Assembly (NCBI GenBank): GCA_023091735.1
Contig: JALKBU010000138.1
Span: 1-64,000, forward strand
DNA from: Trichomonas tenax
Lineage: Eukaryota; Parabasalia; Trichomonadida; Trichomonadidae
Reading direction: 5' to 3'
Length of the DNA stretch: 64,000 bases
Below, piece after piece: positions 61,985-64,000 of the stretch. The translations under genes were made by a program, and so were the position numbers. The notes under the pieces were generated by a model. That model was given only the letters and a program-made list of their open reading frames with translations. It was not told the origin of the DNA and made no database searches. Within the stretch, counting starts at the first letter, position 1. The number at the start of each line of letters is the position of its first letter.

Positions 61985-62990
61985 TTATCCTGTCAATAGC
62001 TGAATGAAAAGAGAAATTATGAAATTAAAAAATGAAACAAGTGGCGCTTTGAGCGTGATGTCATTTCTAGAAAGGTTATAATAGAGAGAACTGCAATCAA
62101 TGTCCAAATGATTTAAAAAACAATTGATTTCATTCGAAATGTTATAAGTTGTTGAGTAGTTTGTGCCTGTTAAAGTTGTTGTGAAATAGTCAATTTCGCA
62201 GTTAATAAAAGTGATTTGGGCATCATAACTACCGAATGTAGGATACTCTAATGAATTTTAACGAATAATACAATTTTCCCATGTGAAAATTCCCCTATCT
62301 AATGATAATACTGTATAATCATTATCGAATTGAATATTATTTATGATATTGCAGCATTTAATCTTAAAAATACCTGCGGAAATATATAAGCAATCACTGT
62401 TTTCAGCACGATTAGACTCAATCACAGAAAAGCTTACAACTCCTGTTCCATTTGGGACGGCTAAACCAAATCCAGATCCTAAATCGACAAGATTTTTAGA
62501 AAAATTGGAAGAATGAATTCTAATCTCGCCATGCTCGAGCCAGGCTGGATGTAGGTTTTCACCATGCGGGCAGAAGCAAATTGAGCCTTGGCCAATGATA
62601 TTATGGCTTTCTTCATATGCAAAGACTAAAATAACACATGCGAAAGGACCACTTCCAATTGATGATGAATTAACTGCACAAAAATAGGACCGAATGACAG
62701 AGCCACCTGTACAAAAGTATAAAGCGCCACCGTGGCTGTTTCTATAGCAATTTTCGAAATAACACATGTGATGAAGGAATTTTGGACTTAAATTGCCACC
62801 CGAAACCGCAGAAATGCCATTATAATAGTTTATAAATGAACTTCTGTAGATTGATATCGAAATAGGACGAATGTCAACGCAAGTGTTTTGTTTGTGGAAA
62901 TAAGTTTGATTTGGAGATATTTCAGCGAAGTATGAATGCCAAAGGTCGTTTTCATTTGTCACAAAGGACGAAGAAAATAAAGATATTAGG
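61985..62990 (-). pseudogene. Beta-helix surface-protein copy D, with in-frame stop
   Basis: Reads GLISLFSSSFVTNENDLWHS, then NISISIYRSSF-like SISIYRSSFINYYNGIS, HGGALYFCTGGSVIRSYFCA, GIFTWENCIIR, then a TAA at 62258-62260 where copies B and C read CTIRGNS. The same frame continues after the stop for about 90 codons (FTTTLTGTNYSTTYN...) to 61985. No ATG begins it. It is a fourth family member, closest to the right edge. The disabling stop, not splicing, explains the break. Confidence 0.65.
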
Positions 62991-64000
62991 CCTAGTTTTA
63001 AAGTAGAACTTTTTTGAGCAAAATACTACGATTATTTTAAATTCAAAATTGATTGCTTACACGCCCATATGTAAAATTTCCAAAATTTAGTAATTTGGTT
63101 GTATCATAACCAATTAAGTAATTTTTCAATATAATTTTTGCAAAATAACCGAGATTTTAATGAAATATTTCAAAACTAGACTAAAAATTTAATTAAAACA
63201 CTCAATATTTAGACAGATATTGAATAAATGTGCTTGTTTGTTTGCTATTTCATTTACAGCTTCGTAGCTAAAAAATAGCAAAGTTTGATGAAAATAAAGG
63301 GCGCGAAAATATTTAAAAGGGGATTACGTTGATCATCGTTTTAATTCTTAAAAACACAAAAATCAGATTTTGCATAGCATATAAAAGCTAAATCTCATAA
63401 ATTTTCCGATAACTAAATAACGTATTTTCATAAATTTATCAAATATTGAATGTACTAAATTATTTTTATTTTTTTTTTCGGATTGCGAAGTTAATTCAAT
63501 AGAAAAGTCCACAAATTCGTCCAAACACTGTTATTTCATATCTATTATTGATATAGATCAGAATTAACGATAAATTGCGATCATTTTGTTTTTAAATTTG
63601 GCTTCTCATAAAACAGAAGTGTATCAACTCTGGGGGTCAGAACCAGTTCAAAAATGAATGGGCAGATATAACTCTTGTGTGATGTCATACATAGTTGTAA
63701 TGTTAAACATATATAATATCGTTTCATATTTTTCATTAACAATTTGATTTCAGCTTATTATTGAGCAAATAGCAATATTTATTATAAATATATCACATGC
63801 CGACAACATAGTAACATATTACAAATAATACAAGCTCCTAATTGAATAAGTGTTCAGTATCTTAATTTATAAATAGACGAAATCATTGCGGAGACGACAA
63901 TATGCATAGACGCATGCACATATTACATGTTTTTAATGTGATACATCAACTTATACTCATAGCCTCACAATGAAATTGTTGAAATTATTGATTAATACAC
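62991..64000. other. Intergenic at right edge
   Basis: AT-rich. No gene or motif copy recognised. Confidence 0.4.

Noticed and set aside
1..64000. CRISPR array or bacterial operon
   Set aside because: No direct-repeat/spacer pattern; genes are eukaryotic, separately promoted and on mixed strands.

Overview
The window looks like nuclear DNA of a trichomonad (parabasalid) protist, most like Tritrichomonas; the genus is an inference. The evidence is AT-rich DNA (about 70% AT by eye), long intron-free eukaryotic genes with short 5' leaders, initiator-like TCACTTTTCATTA elements just upstream of several ATGs, stop codons often read as TAAA, and broken copies of a beta-helix surface-protein family and of mariner and tyrosine-recombinase transposons. 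No bacterial operon, CRISPR array or rRNA gene is visible.

Layout. 1-2754 has no gene but holds a structured hairpin (161-271) and a 1 kb element with long terminal inverted repeats (1451-2464). 2755-8519 carries a small Rab-like GTPase (-), a NOT2-type CCR4-NOT subunit (-), a START lipid-transfer protein (+) and a disrupted multi-pass membrane protein (-). 8520-11412 is intergenic and contains a second inverted-repeat element (9238-10239). 11413-15648 has NAD-dependent glycerol-3-phosphate dehydrogenase and a large leucine-rich-repeat protein of CARMIL type. 15649-19865 is a repeat and relic zone with a tyrosine-recombinase C-terminal fragment. 19866-24827 is a 1653-residue DOCK-family Rho GEF. 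24828-27581 is gene-poor with a perfect hairpin. 27582-32970 is compact: Rxt3-like chromatin factor, RPA49-like Pol I factor, CK2 beta, a LisH protein and a helical-repeat protein. 32971-35063 is intergenic with a facing pair of coding relics. 35064-45548 has a DENN protein, a tRNA-Arg-like relic, a small coiled-coil protein, an Arp4-like actin-related protein, a UBL-UBA protein, a Cys-rich single-span membrane protein ending in KNEL, and an IQCH-like protein. 45628-53292 has a WD40 protein, two unknown proteins and a PARP6/8-like ADP-ribosyltransferase. 54147-57455 is a CYFIP/Sra-1 subunit of the WAVE complex. 57640-62990 is an array of four broken beta-helix surface-protein copies with a mariner relic in the middle; the rest is intergenic.

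Shared themes. The DOCK GEF, the CYFIP/Sra-1 subunit and the CARMIL-like LRR protein all belong to the Rac-to-WAVE-to-Arp2/3 actin pathway. Rxt3, Arp4-like, NOT2 and RPA49-like proteins are transcription or chromatin factors. IQCH-like, LisH and WD40 proteins could be flagellar.

The most notable non-coding signal is a recurrent 11-base motif, TGACATGTAAA or TGTCATGTAAA. It occurs ten times in the window, always outside genes and often tens to a few hundred bases upstream of start codons. A second recurring motif, AGGGTTATAAAA with many ACCCT copies, marks the upstream regions of the DOCK, Rxt3/RPA49 and WD40 genes.
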